Source of the DNA: Rhodococcoides kroppenstedtii
Lineage (GTDB): Bacteria; Actinomycetota; Actinomycetes; Mycobacteriales; Mycobacteriaceae
Assembly: GCF_900111805.1 (NCBI RefSeq)
Contig: NZ_FOJN01000016.1
Location: forward strand, 27,826 to 91,825
Reading direction: 5' to 3'
Length of the DNA: 64,000 nucleotides
Part shown: positions 8,132 to 15,320 of the stretch, one piece after another
Layout of the letters: each line of letters opens with the position of its first letter
How positions within the stretch are numbered: the first letter of the stretch is position 1
Notes under the pieces: generated by a model
Seen by the model: the letters and a program-made list of their open reading frames with translations, nothing else
Told to the model about the DNA's origin: nothing
The model's database searches: none
Program-made: the position numbers and the translations under genes

Positions 8132-8963
8132 CGAGCAGTCGCCAGTCGCCGATGTTCAGCCGCTCGACGAGGAACACGTTGTCGGGCAGGAACTGCCGCT
8201 CGCGCTCGATCATCTCGGGGCGGATGCGATCGGGTACCGCCGGATTTGCCGCGGCAACGGCTTCGTCGCGATCTGCACCCGCCGCCAACCGCGGACCGTC
8301 TTCGTCGGTCACGACGAACTGGGCAGCCGACCATTCACACCAGCTCGTCGCATCGGTGCCCCGCAGCGCCAGATGTCGCATCCTGGCGAAGCCCGCCGCC
8401 GCGCGCCGCGAGTTCTCGTCGGGGTACGGAGCCGTACCGAGCGCAAGAATCTGGGCGGACTGCCGGGTCGCCGTTGCTACGGTGGCGGCGGCATACGCGG
8501 ATGCGTCGAACATTGACGCTTCGTCGACGATCAGCAGATCGACCTCGGTTGCTCGTTGTGCGCCGAACCGGGTTCCGAACGTCAGCCGGCCGCCGTTGCG
8601 GAACTCGATGCGTGTTCGCCCGAGTGCACTCGTCGTACGGATTATCGAGTCGTCGAGCAATTCGTTGCGCTGCAGCTGCTCTCGCGCGCGGCGGAACGTG
8701 TTGCTGGCCAGGGCCTGGCTCGCGACGGAGTAGTGGACGTGACGTCCCTCCACCGCCGCATCGAAGATCGCGCGGGCCACCGCGGCTTCCGTCTTGCCCT
8801 GCTGGCGTGGGGTCGACACTCCGGCGAGGTACGCGGTCGACGACACAGCTGTCGCCTGCCAGTAGTCGAGTCCCATCTCCTCCGTCAGAAAACCGCATCT
8901 CACCGTGTCCACGGTGTAGTCCTCGGAAACGACGGCGGGCGGGCGCTCGGTGGACGTGGTCAT
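8109..8963 (-). CDS. Terminase-like ATPase lacking the nuclease domain
   Basis: A 284-residue protein that looks like the ATPase half of TerL. Walker A STPRQQGKT lies near residue 50 and Walker B LLIVDEAS near residue 143. It ends just after the FLVERLNIGDW element, which in full-length TerL (here MYLVERLGIGFW) joins the ATPase to the nuclease. No nuclease domain follows; the next gene is TerS. ATG 8963 was chosen over TTG 8975 because GGAAC is well spaced upstream of the ATG. It could be a motor accessory, a remnant of duplication, or one half of a two-component terminase. Confidence 0.85.
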   Translation of the reverse strand: MTTSTERPPAVVSEDYTVDTVRCGFLTEEMGLDYWQATAVSSTAYLAGVSTPRQQGKTEAAVARAIFDAAVEGRHVHYSVASQALASNTFRRAREQLQRNELLDDSIIRTTSALGRTRIEFRNGGRLTFGTRFGAQRATEVDLLIVDEASMFDASAYAAATVATATRQSAQILALGTAPYPDENSRRAAAGFARMRHLALRGTDATSWCEWSAAQFVVTDEDGPRLAAGADRDEAVAAANPAVPDRIRPEMIERERQFLPDNVFLVERLNIGDWRLLDDVEPAR

Positions 8964-9011
8964 GGTCGGTTCCAATCTGCGGCGTGGTGGGCGGCGCTGT
9001 ACAGGCTGGGT

Positions 9012-9086
9012 CTATCGGTCACTGGGGTCGAGACGCAGGACGTGGACGAGCCAGTAGACGAAGGCGAAGATCAGTCGATCGATCAT
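9012..9086 (-). CDS. Hydrophobic 24-residue microprotein
   Basis: A short frame, ATG to TAG, encodes a 24-residue peptide with a hydrophobic core (LIFAFVYWLVHVL) and charged ends. GGAGG sits seven bases before the ATG, one of the best ribosome binding sites in the prophage. It lies alone in the 284-base space between the HNH gene and the terminase-like ATPase. A single membrane-spanning or amphipathic peptide is likely. Function is unknown; expression is inferred only from the start signal. Confidence 0.5.
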   Translation of the reverse strand: MIDRLIFAFVYWLVHVLRLDPSDR

Positions 9087-9247
9087 GGGGTCGCCTCCAC
9101 GTTTGCGCTGCTCAGGACGTCATTCGTTCCGGCCCTGGGGAGAGAAAGACAGATCGGAGGTGGGAGAGTCAGGCCCCCCACCCCTCGGATTTTAGGCCGC
9201 TGACCTGCGGTTATGCCGTTGCAAGCCTCTGACCTGCGGTTATGCAG
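9087..9247. other. Non-coding spacer between HNH and terminase genes, possible cos region
   Basis: No plausible gene is seen here. The spacer has a C-run (CCCCCCACCCC at about 9174-9184), a duplicated AGTCAGGCCC (9167-9176 and 9246-9255) and a 17-bp direct repeat at 9200-9245. A spacer between an HNH endonuclease and the terminase genes is where cohesive-end sites lie in many HNH-containing siphoviruses. The cut site itself cannot be read from the sequence. Confidence 0.45.
9200..9245. repeat. Pair of perfect 17-bp direct repeats
   Basis: CTGACCTGCGGTTATGC occurs at 9200-9216 and again at 9229-9245, a 29-base period, in the spacer just downstream of the HNH gene. Perfect spacing of about three helical turns and position beside the packaging genes suggest protein-binding sites, possibly for TerS. 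Confidence 0.85.
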
Positions 9248-9565
9248 TCAGGCCCACTGCAGCAGCGTCCACTGACCCCGGTCCGCCCGCGCCGCCCTCA
9301 CCGCCGGCGTCGGCGTCGTGCCGTCCTTGCGCGACCGGTTACACGAAGCGTGCAGTAGACGGTTCGCGCGGCGGCCACCGTGATGACGGGCCAGCTCATG
9401 GTCGGCATCGAGCGGCTGCGTGGCCTTGAACATCGGCTTGCCGCAATGCCCGCACGGTGTTCCCTCGACGTGCTGTGACAGGAGCTGCTTGCGGACCTGC
9501 TGGTGGTCCCAGCCCAGTCCCTTCTGCGACGTCGTCTTGCCTCTGCGCTGTGCAGCCATGGCCAC
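9248..9565 (-). CDS. HNH endonuclease, packaging-associated
   Basis: A 105-residue protein with a zinc-binding HNH fold: CGHCGKP near the middle, then LDADHELARHHGG containing the catalytic His pair, and NRLLHASCNRSRKDG with the closing Asn/His and Cys. Small HNH proteins next to terminase genes are required for cos cleavage in HK97-type phages. GTG 9565 follows GAGG by six bases; ATG 9559 is an alternative. It is intact. Confidence 0.9.
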   Translation of the reverse strand: MAMAAQRRGKTTSQKGLGWDHQQVRKQLLSQHVEGTPCGHCGKPMFKATQPLDADHELARHHGGRRANRLLHASCNRSRKDGTTPTPAVRAARADRGQWTLLQWA

Positions 9566-9662
9566 TCACCACCTCGGACATGCGAGTGGCCCGCACCCTG
9601 ACTTGGGTACGGGCCATCGCCGTGGTCACATCATGCCTGTGGATAACCACATCCGCAACAGG

Positions 9663-9917
9663 TCACGACGTCGGCGTGTCGGCGACGTTGCTGGCGGCCG
9701 TTCGATCCGCGACGCGCCTGACTTCGATCCATGTGATCGAGTGCCCCTCGTCATCGTCAGGGTTTCCACTTACGGTCACATCGGTCCATTCGTCCATACC
9801 CGTGCACCGTTCGACCAGGGCACGCAAGTCGCCCAGCTTGATGGTGGTCCGACCCACGCACAACACCGACGTTGTCTCGGTAACTGTCACACTGATGTCC
9901 GACTCCATGGTGCTCAC
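9663..9917 (-). CDS. Phage protein of unknown function
   Basis: An 84-residue protein starting with GTG in a GTGA overlap with the upstream gene; ATG 9908 in the same frame is a possible alternative. It begins with an antiparallel-strand-like segment (SDISVTVTETTSVLCVG) followed by a helix with GDLRALVERC. A related layout (a 'GDLEAVVQAC' helix and beta strands) occurs in the 83-residue protein at 14134-14385, suggesting distant paralogues. It is the last gene of the coupled early operon before the HNH gene. Confidence 0.75.
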   Translation of the reverse strand: MSTMESDISVTVTETTSVLCVGRTTIKLGDLRALVERCTGMDEWTDVTVSGNPDDDEGHSITWIEVRRVADRTAASNVADTPTS

Positions 9918-10624
9918 ACTGCCTCTCGTGTTCGGTTGCTGGGGATCTGGATGAGTTGCTCTGCGAGCCAGTTCCACTCGCGCTGCACCCACGCCGGGTG
10001 GCCGCGCCACTGCTGGCCGCACGCGGCCGACGGTGGCCGGCAGTTCACGCCGAAGCAGAAGATCAGCGGCTCGTCGTCCTTGTCGTCGGGGTCCGGGTAC
10101 CGGATCTGCAGGGTCCGCTCCCCCAGCCCTGTCGCCGTGCGGCCCTGGCACCACGGGCACACCCCGTTCAGGACCTGCCCCGAGCGGACATCGCCGAGCA
10201 GCCGCGCCGTCGCCGAGACGATCGGGTGGATCATGGCGTCCACCCACGGGATCGTCTTGTCGTCGCGGTCGTGCGCCTGCGACACCCACGTCGCGATGAC
10301 GTGCAGCCACGGGCGCGGGTCCTTCGATGCCGCGTTCAGCGGAAGGAACTGGGCACCGAGGTCCGCGACGTCGACGACGGTGCGGGCGACGTCGTCGGCG
10401 ATGCGGGCGTAGTCGGCGAGCAGGTCGAGCACGAAGACGGTGGCCGGCGCGGCGCGCGGGACGCCCTTCTTGCCGAGGCGGTCGGCCGCTTCCGGGGTGA
10501 GTTCGCCGACCTGCGGGGTCTCCACCCAGGAGCGGGCGGTGCCGGGCAGCTTGCAGTTGACGACGTGCGGCCACGACTCCTCGAGGTATGCGAGGTCGCG
10601 GTGCACCTGGACGGTCCTGCTCAC
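9914..10624 (-). CDS. Early-region phage protein with a Cys pair
   Basis: The 236-residue protein starts with GTG in a GTGA overlap with the upstream gene. The N-terminal 150 residues are helical; near residue 165 is VCPWCQGRTATG, followed by a beta segment (RTLQIRYPDPDD) and a FCFGVNCRPPSAACGQQW region. The Cys pairs could hold a zinc ion. Proteins of this layout are common in actinophage replication regions, but I do not know a function. Confidence 0.75.
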   Translation of the reverse strand: MSRTVQVHRDLAYLEESWPHVVNCKLPGTARSWVETPQVGELTPEAADRLGKKGVPRAAPATVFVLDLLADYARIADDVARTVVDVADLGAQFLPLNAASKDPRPWLHVIATWVSQAHDRDDKTIPWVDAMIHPIVSATARLLGDVRSGQVLNGVCPWCQGRTATGLGERTLQIRYPDPDDKDDEPLIFCFGVNCRPPSAACGQQWRGHPAWVQREWNWLAEQLIQIPSNRTREAV

Positions 10625-11007
10625 GCGAGTCTCCTCTCGGCGGCGGGCATCTTCGCCGCGCGGTGTCGGTAGAGCATCTGCTGGTAGAGCGCCTCGCCCT
10701 GTCGGACGCGGTCGGTGCGGCCGCCCTTCTTGTAGCGGGCGTGGGCCCACTTCAGGTCTGCGATGGACCAGGCGAGCTGCGGCGGGCGGGCGGCGGACGG
10801 TTCGGCGAGGCTGGCCACCGACAGGGCGAGGGCGCTGAGGTGGGTCCAGGACATGCCTCGGGTGATCCGCTCGACCGCGGCGACGTCGGCCGAGTGGACG
10901 GCGTCGACGAAGGGCTGGGCGATGGTGTCGATGCGGTCGATGGTGTCGGCGTCGAGTCGCCCGCCGGGGCAGTCGTCCCACACCTGGTCGATCTTCTTGG
11001 TGGGCAA
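10621..11007 (-). CDS. Helical early-region phage protein
   Basis: A 128-residue helical protein (KIDQVWDDCPGG..., AVHSADVAAVERITRGMSW). I chose TTG 11007 because GGAG lies six bases upstream and it lies directly after the stop of the HNH/iteron gene; no ATG or GTG start upstream avoids the low-complexity repeat region. The C-terminus is basic with YKKGGRTDRVRQGEALYQQM. Its place right after the putative initiator gene suggests a replication accessory or helicase-loader-like role, but no motif proves this. Confidence 0.6.
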   Translation of the reverse strand: MPTKKIDQVWDDCPGGRLDADTIDRIDTIAQPFVDAVHSADVAAVERITRGMSWTHLSALALSVASLAEPSAARPPQLAWSIADLKWAHARYKKGGRTDRVRQGEALYQQMLYRHRAAKMPAAERRLA

Positions 11008-11008
11008 G

Positions 11009-12184
11009 TCATTCTCCGATCGGAGGGGTGGTGGTTCTGGTGTGCCTTCGGGACCTGCGTTTGCGACGGGACCGAGGTGAGTTGGCAACGGGGACAGGTG
11101 GGTTCGTCGTGTCACCTTGGGCGGGTGGGCGACCGACCCGACCCGACCCGACCCGGCCCGGCCCGTCCCGACCGGTGCCGACAAGGTCCGTACCCTCACG
11201 TCTTGTCGGATGTTGCTGATTCTTGACAAGAGCGCCGTCGGTGCTGGTAGACCCGCGTTTCTGGCGTTCGCCGACTGGGTGTCGGTTCGCGGTGTCGACG
11301 GGGGCGTTCACCGACTGGGTGTCGGTTCGCGGTGCAGGAGCGCCGCCGCTGGCGGTCTTCGGGGCGTTCACCGACTGGGTGTCGGCTCGCTCTCCTGCGG
11401 CCGAACTCGCCGCCGTGGTGGCGGGGCTCAGGCCGGTCGACGTGGTGGCGCTGCCGGTGGTGGCGGCGCCGGGTGCGGGGTCTCCGGGGCGGACGTTGCT
11501 GCGGCTGCGTGCTGGTGGCTCGTAGCCGTTGCTCTGTGCCCACTGGTGGTTGGTGATCCACTCGACGGTGTGCTTGGAGAAGTACGGGACGGAGGGTGCG
11601 GTGAGCAGGGTGCGTTCGCCGCGGGGTTTGGTGCCGTCGCTGCGTGCGGAGTTGCAGGAGCGGCAGCAGACCACGTAGGTGTCGACCGTGGCGGGCTTGC
11701 CCGGTTCGAGGTGGTCGTACGTTCCGCCCCAGGCGCCGGTCTTGGCGCCCCAGTTGACGACTCGGCCGCAGTAGCGGCAGGCGTCGCCGTCGCGCATCCG
11801 CACGGGGATGATCAGCGCGGGGTTCGAGTTGTCGGAGCGTCGTTGGCGTTCGAACTCGACTTCTTCCCTCAGTCGGAGGTGCAGGAAGTCGTGGTCGGTG
11901 TCGACGAGCTTGTATCCGACGCGGCCGTCGATGTCGACGGTCGTCATGTAGCCCGCGAAGATCGCTACAGCCACGAGCACGTCGACGCGAGACGGACCAG
12001 CGATATGTGCCGCTGTGCCGCGGTTGATCACGTAGTCGGTCAGGTGCGCGCCGGCCTGCTGTGCGCAGCGATTCACGAAGCCGTTGACCTCGTTGACGAG
12101 TCGGTCGTCGCAGTCCTCGTGCTCCAAGACTGACAGCACAATCGGGTGATTGGCTGCGGTGTCTCCCCATCGAACGAATGGCAC
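11009..12184 (-). CDS. HNH-domain protein, putative replication-region protein
   Basis: A 391-residue protein. Residues about 1-110 are helical and include YVINRGTAAHIAG. Residues about 130-185 form an HNH zinc domain: CRYCGRVVNW, then TYDHLEPGKPATVD and VVCCRSCNSARSDGTKP. The C-terminal ~170 residues are low-complexity Ala/Thr/Arg/Pro encoded by a repeat-rich stretch that contains dyad iterons and a CCCGA repeat. GTG 12184 follows AAGGAC. Such proteins occur at the start of actinophage replication modules. Whether it nicks an origin is a hypothesis. Confidence 0.72.
   Translation of the reverse strand: MPFVRWGDTAANHPIVLSVLEHEDCDDRLVNEVNGFVNRCAQQAGAHLTDYVINRGTAAHIAGPSRVDVLVAVAIFAGYMTTVDIDGRVGYKLVDTDHDFLHLRLREEVEFERQRRSDNSNPALIIPVRMRDGDACRYCGRVVNWGAKTGAWGGTYDHLEPGKPATVDTYVVCCRSCNSARSDGTKPRGERTLLTAPSVPYFSKHTVEWITNHQWAQSNGYEPPARSRSNVRPGDPAPGAATTGSATTSTGLSPATTAASSAAGERADTQSVNAPKTASGGAPAPRTDTQSVNAPVDTANRHPVGERQKRGSTSTDGALVKNQQHPTRREGTDLVGTGRDGPGRVGSGRVGRPPAQGDTTNPPVPVANSPRSRRKRRSRRHTRTTTPPIGE
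11131..11173. repeat. Tandem CCCGA-type pentanucleotide repeat
   Basis: From 11131 the plus strand reads as successive GACCC/CGACC-type units grading into CGGCC units, about eight units in 43 bases. It lies within the low-complexity 3' end of the HNH gene, about 90 bases from the iterons. On the minus strand it encodes a Gly/Arg/Val tract. Confidence 0.9.
11263..11390. repeat. Three dyad-containing iterons inside the HNH gene
   Basis: Copies at 11263-11294, 11303-11334 and 11363-11390 share GTTC(A/G)CCGACTGGGTGTCGG. Each contains the inverted repeat CCGAC-N5-GTCGG. Copy-to-copy distances are 40 and 60 bases. The 60-base pair is in frame and encodes DTQSVNAP twice, but the 40-base offset breaks frame, so the third copy encodes a different peptide (NRHPVGERQ). 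Conservation at the DNA level across frames argues for a protein-binding or origin function. Confidence 0.88.
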
Positions 12185-12264
12185 GAGGCTGTCCTTGTCT
12201 TGGCGCTCAGATCACGGTGATTAAGGGTCTCGGGGTGGCGGCGCGCGCGCCGCTGCGCGGGCCA

Positions 12265-12690
12265 TCAGCAATCCCCCGGGAGGTGGACAGTGCGGATCGG
12301 CCGTTCGGCGCCAGACTGCTCGAGCTGGGCGATCTCGACGGGTCGCACGATGCGGGTGGTGAAGCGGGTCAGCTCGAACACCTCGTGGTCGTCGAACCCT
12401 TCGGCCCACAGCTGCACCATCTGACCGTCTGCGTCCTCGCGGGTGTCGTGGACGGTCATTGGGTCGCCGACCGCCTGTCTCAGCTCGTCGTCGCCCAGGC
12501 CGGCCACCACGTAGCCGACGACCTCGCGGTATGTCTCGTTGCGGCTGCTGACTTGCCCGGTGGCAGCCCGCACGTCGACGTGCTCACGTCCGCATTCGTC
12601 GCACTTCCACAGCCGCGGCATCCGCCCCAGCTCACGGACAGGTCCCTCAGCCCCGCTGAAGCTGGTGCACGGCCAATTGCGCGTGGTCAC
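12265..12690 (-). CDS. Zinc-finger-containing early phage protein
   Basis: A 141-residue protein starting with GTG in a GTGA overlap. Near residue 30 is a CDECGREHVDV zinc-knuckle half-site, with another Cys in NWPCTSF. The rest is a helical/beta region (ETYREVVGYVVAGLGDDEL) ending in a beta segment. Function unknown. It is the last of a run of coupled genes before the HNH gene; the 80-base gap after it contains no clear gene. Confidence 0.7.
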   Translation of the reverse strand: MTTRNWPCTSFSGAEGPVRELGRMPRLWKCDECGREHVDVRAATGQVSSRNETYREVVGYVVAGLGDDELRQAVGDPMTVHDTREDADGQMVQLWAEGFDDHEVFELTRFTTRIVRPVEIAQLEQSGAERPIRTVHLPGDC

Positions 12691-13157
12691 GACGGGTCCT
12701 CCACGACGTGCAGGCCCGGCTCGTGACCGATGCACAGGACGGTGCACGGGTCGCCGTGTGGTTCCGCCATGTAGCCGTACGGTTCGATCTGACAGCGGTT
12801 CTTTCCGCCGGGCCCGGCATGGTGCCGGTGCTGACCGTTGGCGTACTGCTCGATCTGTTCGCCGCAGTGCTTGCACTTGAGCGCCGAGAAGTCGTGGTCC
12901 TCGTGGGTCTCGCACACCTTGTGGTCGTCGACGAGGTACGTGTAGTCGGTCGACTTGCAAACCTCGCAGGGCATCTTCTCGACGCATGTCGGGCAGTAGT
13001 CAGGGTTATCGCGGTCGCCGACGATCCAACCGTTGTCGGGAAGGGAGTCAAATGGAGTGCCGGGATCGCCCCACGCGGAGTAGTCGCCGTAGTCCGTCTC
13101 GATGTACCCGCAGCCGTCGCACTTCGCCTGGTAGTAGGTGACTTCGTGAACGCTCAC
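12687..13157 (-). CDS. Multi-zinc-ribbon early phage protein
   Basis: A 156-residue Cys/His-rich protein with at least three CxxC sites: CDGCGY, CPTCVEKMPCEVC and CKHCGEQ, plus an N-terminal YYQAKCDGCGYIETDYGDY motif seen in actinophage proteins. It starts with GTG in a GTGA overlap. Several zinc ribbons in a small acidic protein suggest protein or nucleic acid binding; no catalytic motif is visible. Confidence 0.72.
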   Translation of the reverse strand: MSVHEVTYYQAKCDGCGYIETDYGDYSAWGDPGTPFDSLPDNGWIVGDRDNPDYCPTCVEKMPCEVCKSTDYTYLVDDHKVCETHEDHDFSALKCKHCGEQIEQYANGQHRHHAGPGGKNRCQIEPYGYMAEPHGDPCTVLCIGHEPGLHVVEDPS

Positions 13158-13630
13158 GGTTGACCCCCGACGGACTGCACGGCGCAGGCGTTGCACGGAC
13201 CGCACGTCTCGCAACCGAGTTCATTCGGTGTGGCGCACGGTCCGCCGGGATTCCAGCATTCGACGGTGCCCGAGCCAGCGCACTGCTCACACGCCAACGA
13301 CGGATTCTGGCCGGCGCGATGGGCCGCAAGCCCGTCGGCGTACACCTGCCGGGCGACGTCCATTGCCACGAGAGGCGGAACGACGCGCCCTTCGAGTGCC
13401 ATCGTCAATGGATGCGCTGGTGGCAGGGCGATGATGGCCACGTCGGGGAGGTCGGCGATCACAGCGGCCAGGTGTTCCGCGAACCCGTGCCACGTGTGGA
13501 ACTCGGGCAGCACTCCGTTCTCGATGCAGCCGAGGCACACGCCGTGCAGTGACCCGTCCGCGGCCGTCTTGACGTGCCATGAGTGCGGTTTGAGGGCCTC
13601 AGCGACGAGGTCCATGGGTGTGCTCGTCAC
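13154..13630 (-). CDS. Early phage protein with DnaJ-like Cys-rich tail
   Basis: A 158-residue protein beginning with GTG in a GTGA overlap. Residues 1-110 include CLGCIENGVLPEFHTWHGFAEH, a Cys/His cluster. The C-terminal 40 residues contain CEQCAGSGTVECW and CETCGPCNAC, reminiscent of the CxxCxGxG zinc-finger repeats of DnaJ. It may bind zinc and act as an adaptor; function is unknown. Confidence 0.7.
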   Translation of the reverse strand: MTSTPMDLVAEALKPHSWHVKTAADGSLHGVCLGCIENGVLPEFHTWHGFAEHLAAVIADLPDVAIIALPPAHPLTMALEGRVVPPLVAMDVARQVYADGLAAHRAGQNPSLACEQCAGSGTVECWNPGGPCATPNELGCETCGPCNACAVQSVGGQP

Positions 13631-13872
13631 CGCGGGTCCGCCGATCGCGCGGCTTCGTTGCGTGCCCGGACGGCCGCCATGGCGGCCGATGCCCGGGCAG
13701 CGCTGTAGCGCTCGATGGCTTTGACGATTCGGAGCACGCGGATGTGGGCGCGCAGTTCCCATTCCTCGCGGCGGGTGGCGTAGGTGATGGCGATGTTCAT
13801 GGCGGACCTCCTTGCGAGTTCGGTGGCTTCGGGTGAGGTGTGCGGGTAGCCGAAGGCGTGCGCCCACTTCAC
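13627..13872 (-). CDS. Small helical early phage protein
   Basis: An 81-residue protein, GTG start in a GTGA overlap with the tiny membrane-protein gene. It is predicted to be one long helix with many Arg and Ala (AITYATRREEWELRAHIRVL). No motif is recognised. Confidence 0.62.
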   Translation of the reverse strand: MKWAHAFGYPHTSPEATELARRSAMNIAITYATRREEWELRAHIRVLRIVKAIERYSAARASAAMAAVRARNEAARSADPR

Positions 13873-13970
13873 GATTGGCGGGTGTCGCGGTAGATCAGCG
13901 CGCCGAGGCCGACGCCAACGGCGGCGAGGGTGGCGGTGGCGCCGACGAGGCACCAGCCGAACGCGGTCAC
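13869..13970 (-). CDS. 33-residue single-pass membrane microprotein
   Basis: A GTG-started frame overlapping its neighbours by four bases on both sides encodes 33 residues, most of which form one transmembrane helix (WCLVGATATLAAVGVGLGAL) followed by IYRDTRQS. The two coupled overlaps are the evidence that it is translated. Function unknown. Confidence 0.62.
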   Translation of the reverse strand: MTAFGWCLVGATATLAAVGVGLGALIYRDTRQS

Positions 13971-14134
13971 TGTGTGCCGCCGTGGGCGGTGGTGGTGGCT
14001 TCGACCGATCGGGCGACGAACCCGTGGGTGCTGGGGTCGTGGACGGAGCGGCAGGCGGCTCCGCAGTACCAGCGGCCGGCGTAGGCGTAGAGGGTGTGGT
14101 CGGGGTGCTTTGCCCCGCAGACGCAGCACTTCAT
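13967..14134 (-). CDS. 55-residue zinc-finger microprotein
   Basis: ATG overlaps the previous stop by one base (TGATG) and its stop overlaps the next GTG. The protein has CCVCGAKHPDH near the start and WYCGAACRSVH about 20 residues later, giving a four-Cys zinc site with flanking His. Too short to name a family. Confidence 0.68.
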   Translation of the reverse strand: MKCCVCGAKHPDHTLYAYAGRWYCGAACRSVHDPSTHGFVARSVEATTTAHGGTQ

Positions 14135-14385
14135 CACGACTCCCGTGCGGTGATCGTGTACGTGGCCCGCTCACCCGGTCGGTCCGGCGAGCCCGAGCTG
14201 AGTTCTACTCGCGAGTCGTCGGCGAGGTCGAGCGAACGGCAGGCCTGGACGACGGCCTCGAGGTCGCCGACCGTGAGCTTGTCGAGCGCCGTGGTCTGAA
14301 TCGAGCGCAGAATTCTCGGCCTCGCGCGGGTGGATCGCGGGCCCGTGGCGCGAGCATTGGCGCGGGCGTCGTCGCGGTGGCTCAT
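14134..14385 (-). CDS. Small early phage protein
   Basis: An 83-residue protein starting at an ATGA overlap. The N-terminus is Arg-rich; the middle helix has TVGDLEAVVQACRSL, followed by beta strands (SRVELSSG, ATYTITA). It resembles the 84-residue protein at 9663-9917 in overall layout. Function unknown. Confidence 0.7.
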   Translation of the reverse strand: MSHRDDARANARATGPRSTRARPRILRSIQTTALDKLTVGDLEAVVQACRSLDLADDSRVELSSGSPDRPGERATYTITARES

Positions 14386-15320
14386 CGCATCTCCTTGTTG
14401 AGTTGGGCGCCGAGCTGGGCGAGCATCGGCGGGTAGTGGCGGACGTGCTCGCCGCGTCGGATGTAGCCGTCGAGGTCCCACAGCGCTTCGCTCATGCCGA
14501 GGACGTTGGTGGGCTGGAATGCGCGGGTGACGAGCTTGGTGTGGAGTTCTGCGCCCCAGCCGCCGAGGTCGGATAGGGACATGCCGGTGAGTTGGTCGGC
14601 CAGGGTGCGCAGCGGGGACAGCAGCGGGCAGCAGCAGATGGCGTCGCCCTGGTGGGCGACCCAGGTGAGCATCCGTGACCCGTCGGGCGTCCAGATGCTC
14701 TTGCCGCCGGTGATGCCGGACGAGTTCGGCCGGCGGGTGCCGACGAGCTGGTCCAGGCGGATGGAGGCAGGCATCGCGGGGTCGGCGACGAGGATCGCGC
14801 GGGTGACCTTCGCTTGACGTTCGCGGTACGAGAGCATCCGGAGGGCGGTGTTGACGACGGCGGCGCCGGCGCTGAACCCGCCGACGACGAGTGGGCCGCC
14901 GTCGTGCTCGCGGATCTCGTCGGCGAGGGTGACGGCGGCGGCGCGGACGCCGTGCGTGTAGGCGCGGCCGGTGGGGCGCGGGACGGGTCCGAACTCGGCG
15001 GTCCAGTCGGCTTCGCCGTCGATGAAGAACCGGGTCTTGTCGAGCTGGTCGGTCAGGGCCGACATCATGTTGCGGCGCGGGTCTTCTCCGATACCACGGC
15101 GCAGTTTCACAGTGACCTTGGGCAGCGCGCTCATGCTCCCTTCTCGAAGGACGGTGAGCGGATGGTTCGGTGTTGCGTCGATGACCCGCGTTGCGTGATA
15201 ACCGCGCATGGTCATCGACACCCGGTCTGCGACGTACAGGAATTGGCACGGGTGATCAGGGGCCGCGCCGCAGACCGTGCATGGGATCACCCTGGGGTCG
15301 ACCGACCGTTCCCCGCTCAT
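14382..15320 (-). CDS. Zinc-finger plus cutinase/lysin-B-like alpha/beta-hydrolase
   Basis: A 312-residue protein starting at ATGA overlap. Residues about 10-50 form a PCTVCGAAPDHPCQ...YHATRV zinc-finger module typical of actinobacterial phage proteins. From about residue 60 on is an alpha/beta-hydrolase with nucleophile elbow GGFSAGAAVV, an acid candidate in VAHQGDAICCCP and a His candidate in EHVRHY, an order like cutinases and lysin B. Lysin B cleaves mycolyl-arabinogalactan esters. The position in the early operon, not a lysis cassette, is odd. It could act on another ester. Confidence 0.7.
   Translation of the reverse strand: MSGERSVDPRVIPCTVCGAAPDHPCQFLYVADRVSMTMRGYHATRVIDATPNHPLTVLREGSMSALPKVTVKLRRGIGEDPRRNMMSALTDQLDKTRFFIDGEADWTAEFGPVPRPTGRAYTHGVRAAAVTLADEIREHDGGPLVVGGFSAGAAVVNTALRMLSYRERQAKVTRAILVADPAMPASIRLDQLVGTRRPNSSGITGGKSIWTPDGSRMLTWVAHQGDAICCCPLLSPLRTLADQLTGMSLSDLGGWGAELHTKLVTRAFQPTNVLGMSEALWDLDGYIRRGEHVRHYPPMLAQLGAQLNKEMR

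Noticed and set aside
11263..11390. The iterons as a short CRISPR array or as a coding tandem repeat
   Set aside because: Only three copies with unequal gaps; one gap (40 bases) breaks the reading frame.
12184..12265. A 14-residue frame in the gap upstream of the HNH gene
   Set aside because: It is too short, low complexity (Ala/Pro/Arg) and has no conserved feature.
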